A stretch of 64,000 nucleotides of DNA from Sphingomonas sp. NFR04 (GCF_900114095.1 NZ_FORV01000001.1:868001-932000), one strand, 5' to 3'; counted from the stretch's first letter, positions 8,676 through 17,493 are shown. Made by a program: numbers and translations. The notes: generated by a model from the sequence alone, not told the origin.

Positions 8676-9331
8676 TGCGCCCGTCGAGGAGAACCGCCTT
8701 GTTGCCGCGTCCCGCTCTCGCCCTGCTCGCCCCCGCGCTGCTGCTCGCCGGTTGCGCGGGCTATAATGGCGGCCTCGATTCGGTGCACCAGCCGATCGTC
8801 AGCCGCCAGGACCTGACGCTCGACCTTCAGGCCGATGGCAGCCGGCTCGCCCCCGGCGAAGACCGTCGCCTCGCCGAATGGATGGGCGCAATGAACCTGC
8901 GCTATGGCGACCGTCTCGCGATCGACGACGGCGCCGACGGCAGCACCGGCCGCAGCGACATCGCCGCCGCCGCCGGGCGCTACGGCCTGCTGCTCGCCGA
9001 TCGCGCGCCCGCCACCGGCAGACCGGACTCGCCGGGAACCGTTCGCGTGGTGCTCACCCGCACCAGCGCCGCGGTGCCGGGCTGCCCCGACTATCGCCAC
9101 TTCAGCGGCGCGACCGCCGATGCCAGCACCAGCTCCAATTTCGGCTGCGCCACCGCCTCGAACCTCGCCGCGATGGTCGCCGATCCGGCCGACCTCGTCC
9201 GCGGCGCCCCCGGCGCGCCCACTGCCGATCCGCTGACCGCCAGCAAGGCGATCGGCGCCTATCGCGCAGCCGCGCCCAGCGGCGGAGGCGGCACGACGGT
9301 GAAGGGCGAATCGAGCGGAGGCCCGAAGTGA
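8675..9331 (+). CDS. cpaD: Tad pilus assembly lipoprotein CpaD
   Basis: A 218-residue lipoprotein with a lipobox (LLLAGCAG, Cys near residue 27), probably anchored in the outer membrane, where it assists the CpaC secretin. The CpaD-family core is visible in YGDRLAIDDG, AAAAGRYGLLLAD, VRVVLTRTSAAVPGCPDY and SNFGCATASNLAAMVADPAD, the last being the best-conserved stretch of the family. The ATG overlaps the cpaC stop by one base; a GTG three bases earlier is also possible. The stop overlaps the GTG of cpaE by three bases (GTGA). Confidence 0.92.
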   Translation: MRPSRRTALLPRPALALLAPALLLAGCAGYNGGLDSVHQPIVSRQDLTLDLQADGSRLAPGEDRRLAEWMGAMNLRYGDRLAIDDGADGSTGRSDIAAAAGRYGLLLADRAPATGRPDSPGTVRVVLTRTSAAVPGCPDYRHFSGATADASTSSNFGCATASNLAAMVADPADLVRGAPGAPTADPLTASKAIGAYRAAAPSGGGGTTVKGESSGGPK

Positions 9332-10602
9332 ACGCGCCCTTCAACCCCGGCCGTGCGGCTAGCCGCGAGCCGTTCACCGCCTTCGTTTGCGACGAGGCCA
9401 CGGCAGAGCTGATGCGCCCGATCGCCGTCGAGCTCGGCTGGTCGCCGGAAAAGGTCAACAAGGGCGGGCTGCGCAACGCGGTGCAGACGCTCGCCGTCTC
9501 CGCCAGTCCGCACGTGCTGTTCGTCGACCTGTCCGAATCGGGCGATCCGCTCAACGACATCAACGCGCTCGCCGAAGTGTGCGAGCCCGGCACGATCGTG
9601 CTCACCGCCGGCGCGGTGAATGACGTGCGCCTGTACCGCGACCTGGTCGCCAGCGGCATCCAGGATTACCTCCTCAAGCCGATCAACCCGGACATGCTGC
9701 GCGACGCCTTCCTCCAGGCGCAAACCGCACTCGCGGCGCCCAAGCAGAGCGACGCGAGCGCAGGGCGCCCGCACTCCGCGACCGCCGTGATCGGCACGCG
9801 TGGCGGCTGCGGCGCGACCAGTATCGCCACCTCGCTCGCCTGGCTGATGGGCGAACGCCAGGGCCGCACCACCGCGCTGCTCGACCTCGACGTGCATTTC
9901 GGCACCGGCGCGCTGGCGCTCGACCTGGAGCCCGGACGCGGCCTGACCGACGCGATCGAGAACCCCAGCCGCATCGACGGTCTGTTCATCGAACGCGCGA
10001 TGGTGCGCGCCTCCGAACGGCTCGCGGTGCTCTCGGCCGAGGCGCCGATCAACGCGCCGATGACCGGCGACGGCGCCGCCTTCTACCAGTTGCAGGAGGA
10101 GATTCGCGGCGCGTTCGAATGCACGATCACCGATCTGCCGCGCCAGATGCTGGTGCAGCACCCGCATCTGATCGCCGACATGCAGGTGGCGGTGCTGGTG
10201 ACCGAGCTCACCCTGGCCGCCGCGCGCGACACGATCCGCATCCTGAGCTGGTTCAAGTCGAACGCACCGCAGACCCAGATCTTCATCCTCGCCAACAAGA
10301 TGCCGCAGCCGGCGCTGCTCGAGATCAGTCGCAAGGAGTTCGAGGGCTCGATCGAGCGCCCGATCGATTTCGTCGTGCCGTTCGAGCCCAAGCTCGCCGC
10401 CCAGGCCGCCAAGCTCGGCAAGCCGATGGCCGAAGTGGGCCGCACCAATCGCGGGCTCGCAGCCTTGGGCGAGCTCGCCGGCCGTATCCTCGACGTCACC
10501 GATGCCGGCGCCGAGGGCGAGCGCAAGGAGGCGGCCAAAGGCGGCTCGCTCCTCAGCAAGCTCGGCGACCTCAAGGCGCTGATGGCGAGCAAGAAGAAGT
10601 AA
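9328..10602 (+). CDS. cpaE: Tad pilus CpaE: receiver-like plus MinD/ParA-like ATPase
   Basis: A 424-residue cytoplasmic protein that in Caulobacter helps localise the pilus machine. An atypical receiver-like domain (about 15-135; ends SGIQDYLLKPINPDMLRDAF) is followed by a MinD/ParA-type domain starting at VIGTRGGCGATSIATSLAW. This deviant Walker A has no Lys and reads RGGCGAT, as is usual in CpaE. LLDLDVHFGTGALALDL and VLVTELTLAAARDTIRI follow. The start is GTG 9328, overlapping the cpaD stop (GTGA). Six bases after its stop comes tadB; the expected cpaF ATPase gene is not between them. Confidence 0.93.
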   Translation: MNAPFNPGRAASREPFTAFVCDEATAELMRPIAVELGWSPEKVNKGGLRNAVQTLAVSASPHVLFVDLSESGDPLNDINALAEVCEPGTIVLTAGAVNDVRLYRDLVASGIQDYLLKPINPDMLRDAFLQAQTALAAPKQSDASAGRPHSATAVIGTRGGCGATSIATSLAWLMGERQGRTTALLDLDVHFGTGALALDLEPGRGLTDAIENPSRIDGLFIERAMVRASERLAVLSAEAPINAPMTGDGAAFYQLQEEIRGAFECTITDLPRQMLVQHPHLIADMQVAVLVTELTLAAARDTIRILSWFKSNAPQTQIFILANKMPQPALLEISRKEFEGSIERPIDFVVPFEPKLAAQAAKLGKPMAEVGRTNRGLAALGELAGRILDVTDAGAEGERKEAAKGGSLLSKLGDLKALMASKKK

Positions 10603-10608
10603 CCGCGC

Positions 10609-11589
10609 ATGCCGCTGCTGCCGCTCCTGATGCTGGGCCTGGGTGCCGCCGCGGTGCTGGTGCTGCTGGTGCTGGCGCTGTCCGGCCCCTCGGCGCAGCG
10701 GGCGAGCGCGCGGCGGCTGACCTCGCTGCGCGACCGGCACATGGTGAGCGCCACCGGCGCCAATGCGATGGAGGCGCAGCTTCGCCGCATCTCGACCAGC
10801 CAAGCCAGCAGCTTCGATCTCACCTTCGCCCGGCTACTGCCCAACCAGGAACAGCTGGAGAAGCGCCTGGCGATGACCGGCAAGAGCTGGACTCTCGGCC
10901 AGTACGGCCTCGCCACACTGGGGCTGGCGCTGGCGGTAGCGCTGCTGCTGTTCCTCAAGGGGGCGCCGCTGCTGCTCTCGATCGTGTTCGGGCTATTCGT
11001 CGGGCTGGGACTGCCGCATTTCGTTATCGGCTTCCTGATCAAGCGTCGCGTGGCCAAGTTCACCGCCACCTTCCCCGATGCGATCGACCTGCTGGTGCGC
11101 GGCTTGCGCTCGGGCCTGCCGATCACCGAGACGATCGGCGTGGTCGGCTTCGAGATGCCGGGGCCGGTGGGCGAGGAATTCCGTGCGGTCAGCGACAAGA
11201 TGAAGATCGGCCGCACGCTCGACGCCGCCCTCCAGGAAACCGCCGACCGGCTCGGCACCCCCGAGTTCCAGTTCTTCACCATCACCATCCAGATCCAGCG
11301 CGAGACCGGCGGCAACCTGGCCGAGACGCTGGGCAACCTCTCCGACGTGCTGCGCAAGCGCTCGCAGATGAAGCTCAAGATCAAGGCGATGTCGTCGGAA
11401 GCCAAGGCATCGGCGATCATCGTCGGCGCGCTGCCCTTCATCGTCTTCGGGCTGATCTGGTCGATCAACAACGAATATATGATGCACTTCTTCACCGATC
11501 AGCGGCTGATCGTCACCGGCGGCGGTGGGCTGATCTGGATGGCGATCGGCACCTTCATCATGGCCAAGATGGTCAATTTCGAGATCTGA
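10609..11589 (+). CDS. tadB: Tad inner-membrane platform protein TadB (type II secretion F family)
   Basis: A 326-residue polytopic inner-membrane protein of the GspF/T2SF superfamily, the platform on which the assembly ATPase acts. It has one N-terminal helix, a soluble stretch, a helix pair near 105-150, the T2SF domain (FTATFPDAIDLLVRGLRSGL, FFTITIQIQRETGGNLAETL) and two C-terminal helices. The phrase RETGGNLAETL is strongly conserved in TadB. It starts six bases after cpaE and is followed five bases later by tadC. Confidence 0.93.
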   Translation: MPLLPLLMLGLGAAAVLVLLVLALSGPSAQRASARRLTSLRDRHMVSATGANAMEAQLRRISTSQASSFDLTFARLLPNQEQLEKRLAMTGKSWTLGQYGLATLGLALAVALLLFLKGAPLLLSIVFGLFVGLGLPHFVIGFLIKRRVAKFTATFPDAIDLLVRGLRSGLPITETIGVVGFEMPGPVGEEFRAVSDKMKIGRTLDAALQETADRLGTPEFQFFTITIQIQRETGGNLAETLGNLSDVLRKRSQMKLKIKAMSSEAKASAIIVGALPFIVFGLIWSINNEYMMHFFTDQRLIVTGGGGLIWMAIGTFIMAKMVNFEI

Positions 11590-11594
11590 CGGCG

Positions 11595-12587
11595 ATGGAA
11601 CCCAGCCAAGGCCCGACTCTGCTCGGCATCGACGTCCTCTGGGTCGCGACTATCCTGTCGGCGGTCGCCGCCTTTGCGGTTCTCGTCGCCATCTATGCGG
11701 CCACCACCGTGCGCAACCCGATGGCGCGCCGAGTAAAGATGCTCAACGAACGCCGCGAGCAGCTGAAGGCCGGCATCGTCGCCACCCCTTCCAAGCGCCG
11801 CGCCAAGCTGGTCCAGCGCAGCGACACGACCGACCGCATCCGCAGCTTCCTGAGCTCGCTCAAGGTGCTGCAGGACGAGCAGGTCAAGGTCGCCCAGGTC
11901 AAGCTGCTCCAGGCCGGCATCCGCAGGCGGGAATGGGCGGTGGGCGTGATCCTCGGCCGGCTGGTGCTGCCGATCCTGTTCGGCGGCCCGATGCTCTATT
12001 TCGTCTACGGCACCGACATGTTCGCCGACTGGAGCCCGCTCAAGGCCTATGGCCTGGTCGCCGGCAGCTTCGTGCTCAGCTACAAGGCGCCCGATCTCTA
12101 CCTCAAGAACCGCATCCAGAAGCGCACCGACGCGATCCGCAAGGGCCTGCCCGACGCGCTGGACCTGCTGGTGATCTGCGCCGAGGCGGGCCTGACCGTC
12201 GACGCCGCCTTCGGCCGCGTCGCGAAGGAACTGGGCCGCGCCTATCCCGAGCTGGGCGAAGAATTCTCGCTGACCGCGATCGAACTGGGCTTCCTCACCG
12301 ACCGCCGCGCCGCGTTCGAGAACATGGCGATGCGCATCAATTTGGATGCAATTCGTGGTGTCGTCACGACCATGATCCAGACCGAGAAGTACGGCACCCC
12401 ACTCGCCTCGGCATTGCGGGTTCTTTCTGCAGAATTCCGCAACGAGAGAATGATGCGCGCGGAAGAAAAGGCCGCACGTCTTCCTGCGATCATGACGGTT
12501 CCACTGATCCTTTTTATTCTCCCCGTGCTGTTCATCGTGATCCTCGGGCCCGCGGCCTGCTCGATCAACGATTCGTTGATGCACTGA
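11595..12587 (+). CDS. tadC: Tad inner-membrane platform protein TadC
   Basis: A 330-residue T2SF-family protein that pairs with TadB. It has an N-terminal helix, a basic soluble linker, a helix pair around 115-160, the T2SF domain (IRKGLPDALDLLVICAEAGL, ELGFLTDRRAAFENMA, MIQTEKYGTPLASALRVLS) and a C-terminal helix (TVPLILFILPVLFIVILGP). Length and motif order are normal for TadC. From about 12340 the codon use becomes visibly less GC-rich for a short stretch, without breaking the frame. The operon continues after 58 bases with the coiled-coil/HhH gene. Confidence 0.92.
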   Translation: MEPSQGPTLLGIDVLWVATILSAVAAFAVLVAIYAATTVRNPMARRVKMLNERREQLKAGIVATPSKRRAKLVQRSDTTDRIRSFLSSLKVLQDEQVKVAQVKLLQAGIRRREWAVGVILGRLVLPILFGGPMLYFVYGTDMFADWSPLKAYGLVAGSFVLSYKAPDLYLKNRIQKRTDAIRKGLPDALDLLVICAEAGLTVDAAFGRVAKELGRAYPELGEEFSLTAIELGFLTDRRAAFENMAMRINLDAIRGVVTTMIQTEKYGTPLASALRVLSAEFRNERMMRAEEKAARLPAIMTVPLILFILPVLFIVILGPAACSINDSLMH

Positions 12588-12645
12588 CGTTTACGGAACC
12601 TAACGGGAGGTGGCAGGTTGTTGGCGGGTTGTCGGGAGCCAACCT

Positions 12646-13194
12646 ATGAACGACCTGCCCTATACCACCCCCTTGCAGTTCATCGGGCTCGCGCTCGCCC
12701 TGGTCGCCGGCTGGCTGCTGGGCATGGCGAGCAGCAACAGCGGGCGTCGCTGGCGCGAACGCTATGAGGCGGAACGCGATGCGCATCAGGCGCTGCGCGA
12801 TGAACTCGCCACCGCCAATACCCGCATCCGCGATCTGGAGGCAGCCAATTCCAGGCTGGAGCGCTCCATCGCCGATCGCCGCCCCGCCACGCCCGTGGCC
12901 GACCCGGCGCCGGCCAAGCGCGATTCGGCCGTCCGCAGCTGGTTCTACGGCGGCACCGACGTACTAGCCCGCATCCGCGGCATCGACGAGCATCGCGAGC
13001 GCCAGCTCAACCAGCTCGGCATCCAGCATTTCCGCGACATCGAGGAATTGCCCCGCGGCGACGAACTGCCGCTGGAGGAGCGACTCGGGCTGCCGCAGGG
13101 CACGATCGTCGATGAACGCTGGCGCGAACAGGCCGCCCTGCTGCGCGCAGGCGAGACCGACGAACATGCCCGCAGGTTTGGCCACCACGCCTAA
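12646..13194 (+). CDS. Membrane-anchored coiled-coil protein with a helix-hairpin-helix-like C-terminus
   Basis: A 182-residue protein of unknown function that closes the Tad operon. It has an N-terminal membrane helix (FIGLALALVAGWLLGMA), a charged coiled coil (about 30-85), a Pro/Ala linker, then GTDVLARIRGIDEHRERQLN and LGIQHFRDIEELP. The latter resemble the LxxIxGIGPxxExxLxxxGIxxF pattern of the COG3743 helix-hairpin-helix module seen in ribosomal L21-linked and NADH-dehydrogenase-linked proteins. ATG 12646 is chosen because GGGAG lies about seven bases upstream; an earlier in-frame start has no such site. A strong hairpin terminator follows at 13223. A role in the pilus is inferred only from position. 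Confidence 0.6.
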   Translation: MNDLPYTTPLQFIGLALALVAGWLLGMASSNSGRRWRERYEAERDAHQALRDELATANTRIRDLEAANSRLERSIADRRPATPVADPAPAKRDSAVRSWFYGGTDVLARIRGIDEHRERQLNQLGIQHFRDIEELPRGDELPLEERLGLPQGTIVDERWREQAALLRAGETDEHARRFGHHA

Positions 13195-13222
13195 ACTTGT
13201 CTTACAATAGAGGTTGACTGTC

Positions 13223-13251
13223 GCTCGGGCGCAACGCCCGGGCGTTTTTTT
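13223..13251 (+). terminator. Rho-independent terminator of the Tad operon
   Basis: GCTCGGGCG and CGCCCGGGC form a nine-pair stem with one G-T pair and a three-base loop. A seven-T run follows at 13245-13251. It lies 28 bases after the stop of the last gene of the operon. Confidence 0.85.
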
Positions 13252-13452
13252 ATGCGCGCTCGATCGACCGCCTCCGCTGCGCCCGACGGCTGCCGGCGCC
13301 GCCATATTCGTGCGCATTTCCAAACGTTACCACACACTCCTCGCACTAAGTACGTCACGGGCGGGGCGTACGGATTCGCCACCAGCCCATAACCGATCCC
13401 CTACCTTTCACCATAACGTCTCAAATAGGTCATGCCGCTGTCCTCGACTGGC

Positions 13453-13491
13453 TTGACAACTGGTCAGGCCTCTAGGACATTTGTCGGACCA
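13453..13491 (+). promoter_or_regulatory. Possible promoter/operator of the TonB receptor gene
   Basis: TTGACA at 13453-13458 overlaps the short dyad TGAC-N5-GTCA. The half-site TGGTC at 13461-13465 is matched by GACCA at 13487-13491, 21 bases away. TGGTC/GACCA halves occur in many GntR/FadR operators, so a regulator site is possible, but no good -10 can be fixed. Confidence 0.3.
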
Positions 13492-13563
13492 CGGGCAGCA
13501 AGCTCGGGATAGAAAAACAGAGCACCGCAGCAGGGTTCGCCATTTTTGATGAGGGGTGGTTTG

Positions 13564-16287
13564 ATGTTGAGTCCTTCGACGACAAAGGCGCGTCGCGCCG
13601 TTACCGGTACCAAGTTGGTATTGCTTTCCGCAGGTTGCATCGCAGCCTTGGCTCTAGGCGACCCCGCCTTCGCCCAGACCGATGCCGCGCCCGCCGCACA
13701 GGGTCAGGATGATACCGGCGGCGACATCGTCGTCACCGGCTTCCGCTCCAGCCTTGCCTCCGCGCTCGACGCGAAGCGCAAGGACATCCGCATCACCGAC
13801 GGCATCTCGGCGGAGGATATCGGCAAGTTCCCGGCGCAGAACATCACCGAGGCGATCCAGCGCATCGCCGGCGTGCAGATGTCGAACATCAACGGCCGTG
13901 GGTCGACGATCAGCATCCGCGGCCTCGGCGCGCAATATGCCCGCACCACGATCAACGGCCAGACCTTCGCCAGCGCCGACTTCAAGGACGGCTTTCGCTA
14001 CGACATCATCCAGACCGATCTCGCCAGCGCGATCCAGGTGGTCAAGTCGCCCACCGCGGACATGGACACCGGCGGCCTTTCGGGCACCGTCAACATCGAT
14101 ACGGTCAAGCCACTTGCCTATAAGGGGCCGCGCTTCATCGTCGGCGTGAAGGGCTACAACTCGGAATATCGCGGCAAGGAAATCACGCCCAAGGTCAGCG
14201 GCGCCTATATCGACAGCTTCGCCGGCGGCACGCTGGGGGTAATGGCGAACGTCAGCTACCAGAAGCTGAAGGATCGCGGCGACTATGTCTTCATCAAGAA
14301 CTGGTACAATGCCGGGGTGATCGATCCCGATGCGCGCGTGCCGGGGAACCTGCGCTACCGCCGCATCGATCGCGATACCGAGCAGCTGATGGCCAGCGGC
14401 GCGATCCAGTGGAAGCCAAGCGACAATTTCGAGGCGCTGCTCCAGGGCGAATATTCGCGCGACCATACCCGCTACACCACGCGCCAATATGTGTTCGGCC
14501 GCTGGGATTCGAGCGCGGTCACGGTGAACAGCAAGGCGAACGGCATCGCCAACAACATCACGATCAGCAATTTCAACGTCGACAACAACACCCAGCCCGA
14601 GCTGCGCAACCTGAAGACCCAGGCCTATACCGGCACGATCAACTGGCAGCCGGGCGACACCTGGAAGGTCCACGCCGTCGCCCACTATACCAAGGGAGAC
14701 GCGGCGCTGTACGAATGGGCGTCGATCGACGAAGTGAAGTTCGCCCAGGGCGGCACGCTCGACATCTCGAACCCGAGCAATATCAAGTGGACGACGCAGA
14801 GCCTCACCGACGGCTCGGTTTGGAACAACGCCAACCGCACCTGGTTCGCGTTCGTCGACGGCGCCACGCACATCCAGACCGCCAAGGACAAGGCCGCCCA
14901 GGTCGACCTCACCAAGGATCTCGGCTGGCACGGCCTCCAGTCGCTGGTGCTCGGCGCCAAGTTCCACCATGAGAGCTTCGCCACCGACGCCTATCGCCAC
15001 GACCGCGACGGCGACGTCAGCGATCCGGTGAAGTACCCCGAGTTCAACTACATCCCGAATCTCGGCACCACCGGCCAGCTCGTCACCAACTTCCTCGACG
15101 GCGCGATGTCGATCCCGCACGCGTTCCTGTCGACCAACGCCGATGTCTGGCAGAGCCTGCTCGCCTCGAAGGGCATCACCGTGCCCGACGTGCCCGACTG
15201 GCCCAGCACCTACCGCGTCGACCGCTACGTGCCCGCGGTCTATGCCATGGCCAATGTCGACACGACGGTCGGCGGCCTCGCGCTGCGCGGCAACCTGGGC
15301 GTGCGCTATGAGCACACCCACCAGAACGTCACCGCCAGCCTGACCGACGGCACCGGCAGCGACGCCGCGCTGCTCGGCCAGCAGCACATCGTCCAGGATT
15401 ACGGCAACGTCCTGCCGAGCGCGAGCTTCGCCTTGGACCTGACGCCGAAGCTGGTCGCCCGCTTCGCCGCGGCCAAGGTGCTGGTGCGCCCGCTGCTCAA
15501 CAGCCAGACGCAGATGGCGGACACGATCAGCACCGGCATCTCGCAGCAGAAGCGTGCCTTCACCAGCGTCTCGGCGGGTGAATCGCGCCTCAAGCCGCTG
15601 ACCGCGAACCAGCTCGACCTCAGCCTGGAATTCTACCATGGCCGCGGCAACTCGATCAGCGTCGCCGGCTTCTACAAGGCGGTGAAGAACGGTACCTTCA
15701 CCCAGTTCTACTGCCCCAGCTCCTATAACGGCGTGGCGCTGAACGGCGTGACCACCGACTGCCAGTCGGCGGACCTGAAGAGCGACTACAGCTTCAGCCG
15801 CGTGCTGAACGACAGCCGCACCATCCACATCAAGGGCGTGGAATTCTCGGCCTCCGAGAATTTCGACGGCATCCTGCCGGTCAAGGGCTTCGGCGCCACC
15901 GGCAACGTCACGCTGGTGGACACCAACGCCAGCGCGCTGGGCACCGGCTTCAACCTGCGCGACCTGTCGAAGTTCACCGCCAACATCACGCCTTATTGGG
16001 AAAACGAGATGTTCAGCGTGCGCTTCTCGGTCAACCACCGCAGCTCGTACAAGCAGGACGCCGCCAGCAGCTTCTTCGTCAACGGCGGTGAGATCCACAC
16101 GGTGCGCGCCCGCACCCAGATGGACCTCGCGATGGGCTTCACGCCGAACAAGTGGCTGAGCTTCACCGGCGGCATCATCAACCTGAACAACACCCACGAA
16201 GACGCCTATCAGACCACCGCGGACACCTTCCAGATGGCCAGCCGCACCGGTCGCACCTTCTACCTGTCGGCCACGACCAAGTTCTGA
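13564..16287 (+). CDS. TonB-dependent receptor (TIGR01782, Xanthomonas/Caulobacter type)
   Basis: A 907-residue outer-membrane active transporter of a nutrient. The signal peptide ends near AFAQ. A TonB-box-like DIVVTGF follows at about residue 54. The plug domain shows EDIGKFPAQNITEAIQRIAG, ISIRGLGAQYARTTING and GLSGTVNIDT; the C-terminal barrel ends in the aromatic RTFYLSATTKF. This subfamily often takes up carbohydrates or related compounds. ATG 13564 is chosen because AGGGG sits seven bases upstream; earlier TTG/ATG codons at 13546 and 13549 lack a site. A terminator follows. The downstream nucleoside-hydrolase-like gene hints at a nucleoside or sugar substrate, which is inference. Confidence 0.93.
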   Translation: MLSPSTTKARRAVTGTKLVLLSAGCIAALALGDPAFAQTDAAPAAQGQDDTGGDIVVTGFRSSLASALDAKRKDIRITDGISAEDIGKFPAQNITEAIQRIAGVQMSNINGRGSTISIRGLGAQYARTTINGQTFASADFKDGFRYDIIQTDLASAIQVVKSPTADMDTGGLSGTVNIDTVKPLAYKGPRFIVGVKGYNSEYRGKEITPKVSGAYIDSFAGGTLGVMANVSYQKLKDRGDYVFIKNWYNAGVIDPDARVPGNLRYRRIDRDTEQLMASGAIQWKPSDNFEALLQGEYSRDHTRYTTRQYVFGRWDSSAVTVNSKANGIANNITISNFNVDNNTQPELRNLKTQAYTGTINWQPGDTWKVHAVAHYTKGDAALYEWASIDEVKFAQGGTLDISNPSNIKWTTQSLTDGSVWNNANRTWFAFVDGATHIQTAKDKAAQVDLTKDLGWHGLQSLVLGAKFHHESFATDAYRHDRDGDVSDPVKYPEFNYIPNLGTTGQLVTNFLDGAMSIPHAFLSTNADVWQSLLASKGITVPDVPDWPSTYRVDRYVPAVYAMANVDTTVGGLALRGNLGVRYEHTHQNVTASLTDGTGSDAALLGQQHIVQDYGNVLPSASFALDLTPKLVARFAAAKVLVRPLLNSQTQMADTISTGISQQKRAFTSVSAGESRLKPLTANQLDLSLEFYHGRGNSISVAGFYKAVKNGTFTQFYCPSSYNGVALNGVTTDCQSADLKSDYSFSRVLNDSRTIHIKGVEFSASENFDGILPVKGFGATGNVTLVDTNASALGTGFNLRDLSKFTANITPYWENEMFSVRFSVNHRSSYKQDAASSFFVNGGEIHTVRARTQMDLAMGFTPNKWLSFTGGIINLNNTHEDAYQTTADTFQMASRTGRTFYLSATTKF

Positions 16288-16314
16288 TCGACAAACACCG
16301 GGCTATCCCCGGGA

Positions 16315-16352
16315 GCGCCCCTCTTCCGCAAGGAAGGGGGGCGTTTCTCTTT
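16315..16352 (+). terminator. Rho-independent terminator after the TonB receptor
   Basis: CGCCCCTCTTCC at 16316-16327 pairs with GGAAGGGGGGCG at 16332-16343 across a GCAA tetraloop (one G-T pair). TTTCTCTTT follows. It separates the receptor from the next gene. Confidence 0.85.
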
Positions 16353-16471
16353 GCCGGCATGCCCGTAGCGCGGTCCGGCGCTGGACCCGGCGAGCCGGGC
16401 AGCGCATGGTACGCTCCGGAAAGCCCCGCGCCCCGTTGGTCGGCGCCCGGGTGCCAAAGTTCGGGATACGC

Positions 16472-17482
16472 ATGCTACGACGCCACTTGCTCCGCGCGCT
16501 GCCGGTTGGCGGCATCCTCGCCTGCCTGCCCGGGGCGGCGCGGGCGCAGTTCCTGCCGGTCGCGCCGAAATGCCGCGTGATCATCGACAATGATTTCTCG
16601 GGCGATCCGGACGGCCTGTTCCAGCTGGCGCACCACCTCGCCTCCCCCGCGACCGAGGTGTCGCTCGTCATCGGATCGCACATCCATGTCGGCGACTTTC
16701 TCGACAGGTCCGCCACCCAGGCCGACAACGCCGTCCGCGCCGTCCAGGCGCTGATGGCGACCATGCGGCTGCCCCGGCGGCCCGACGTCATCGCCGGGCG
16801 CAACGCCGCACCCGCGGCCGGCGCGCGGCCCGAGGCGACTCCGGCCGTTCGCCGCATCGTGGCCGAAGCGCTGCGCGACGATACCGCCCTGCCCCTCTAT
16901 TATGTCGCCGGCGCCGGGCTGACCGAGATCGCCGAAGCGCTGCAGCTCGAGCCGCGGATCGCGAGCAGGCTCAAGCTCGTCTGGATCGGCGGCGCGGAAT
17001 ATGAATCGCTGAACCCCAGCCTGCCGCCTCGCAAGGACAGCGAGTACAACACCACGATCGACCTCGCCGCCGCCCGCACGGTGTTCAACGATTCGTCGGT
17101 GGAGATCTGGCAGGTGCCCCGCGACACCTACCGCACCATGCTGGTCAGCTTTGCCGAGCTGGAGGCCGGCCTGGCGCAGGCGGGCGCGCTGGGCCGCTAT
17201 CTGCGCGCGCAGCTGCGCCGCGCCGTGGAAACCGCCGGCAAGGGCGCCGAGACCTATATCCTGGGGGACAGTCCGCTGGTGACGCTGACCTCGCTCCAGT
17301 CCTTCTTCGATCCCGACGCTTCGTCCAGCCGCTACGTCGTTCGTCCCACGCCCCGCATCAACGCGCAGGCAGGCTATGAGCTGGTCACAGGCACGCGCCC
17401 GATGCGGGTGTACACCAGCATCGACACCCGCCTCACCTTCGCGGACATGTTCGCCAAGTTCCGGACGGCCAGCCTTCCCTGA
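16472..17482 (+). CDS. Exported nucleoside-hydrolase-like protein
   Basis: A 336-residue protein with an N-terminal export signal containing Arg-Arg (MLRRHLLRALPVGG to ARAQ). The mature start VIIDNDFSGDPDGLFQLAHH corresponds to the Asp-rich calcium-binding loop (DxDxxxDD) of inosine/uridine-preferring nucleoside hydrolases, here as DNDFSGDPDG. KLVWIGGAEYE and the C-terminal TSIDTRLTFADMFAKF fit the family. The loop is not the textbook form, so substrate and even catalysis are uncertain. ATG 16472 begins the signal peptide; the longer open frame upstream adds only Arg/Pro-rich residues. It follows the TonB receptor, so the two may serve uptake and cleavage of the same compound. Confidence 0.72.
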   Translation: MLRRHLLRALPVGGILACLPGAARAQFLPVAPKCRVIIDNDFSGDPDGLFQLAHHLASPATEVSLVIGSHIHVGDFLDRSATQADNAVRAVQALMATMRLPRRPDVIAGRNAAPAAGARPEATPAVRRIVAEALRDDTALPLYYVAGAGLTEIAEALQLEPRIASRLKLVWIGGAEYESLNPSLPPRKDSEYNTTIDLAAARTVFNDSSVEIWQVPRDTYRTMLVSFAELEAGLAQAGALGRYLRAQLRRAVETAGKGAETYILGDSPLVTLTSLQSFFDPDASSSRYVVRPTPRINAQAGYELVTGTRPMRVYTSIDTRLTFADMFAKFRTASLP

Positions 17483-17493
17483 CAGGGACCCGC

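Larger units (their letters stand above)
13195..13563. other. Intergenic region between the Tad operon and the TonB receptor
   Basis: This 369-base stretch holds no convincing gene on either strand. It contains the Tad-operon terminator at its left end. It should also contain the promoter of the TonB receptor at its right end, where TTGACA at 13453-13458 is the best -35-like element, without a clean -10 at the normal distance. The middle is less GC-rich than the surroundings. Confidence 0.5.

Noticed and set aside
9328..10602. CpaE as a broken ATPase because the Walker A Lys is missing
   Set aside because: CpaE/TadZ proteins commonly have a deviant RGGxGA(T/S) loop, so this is normal for the family.
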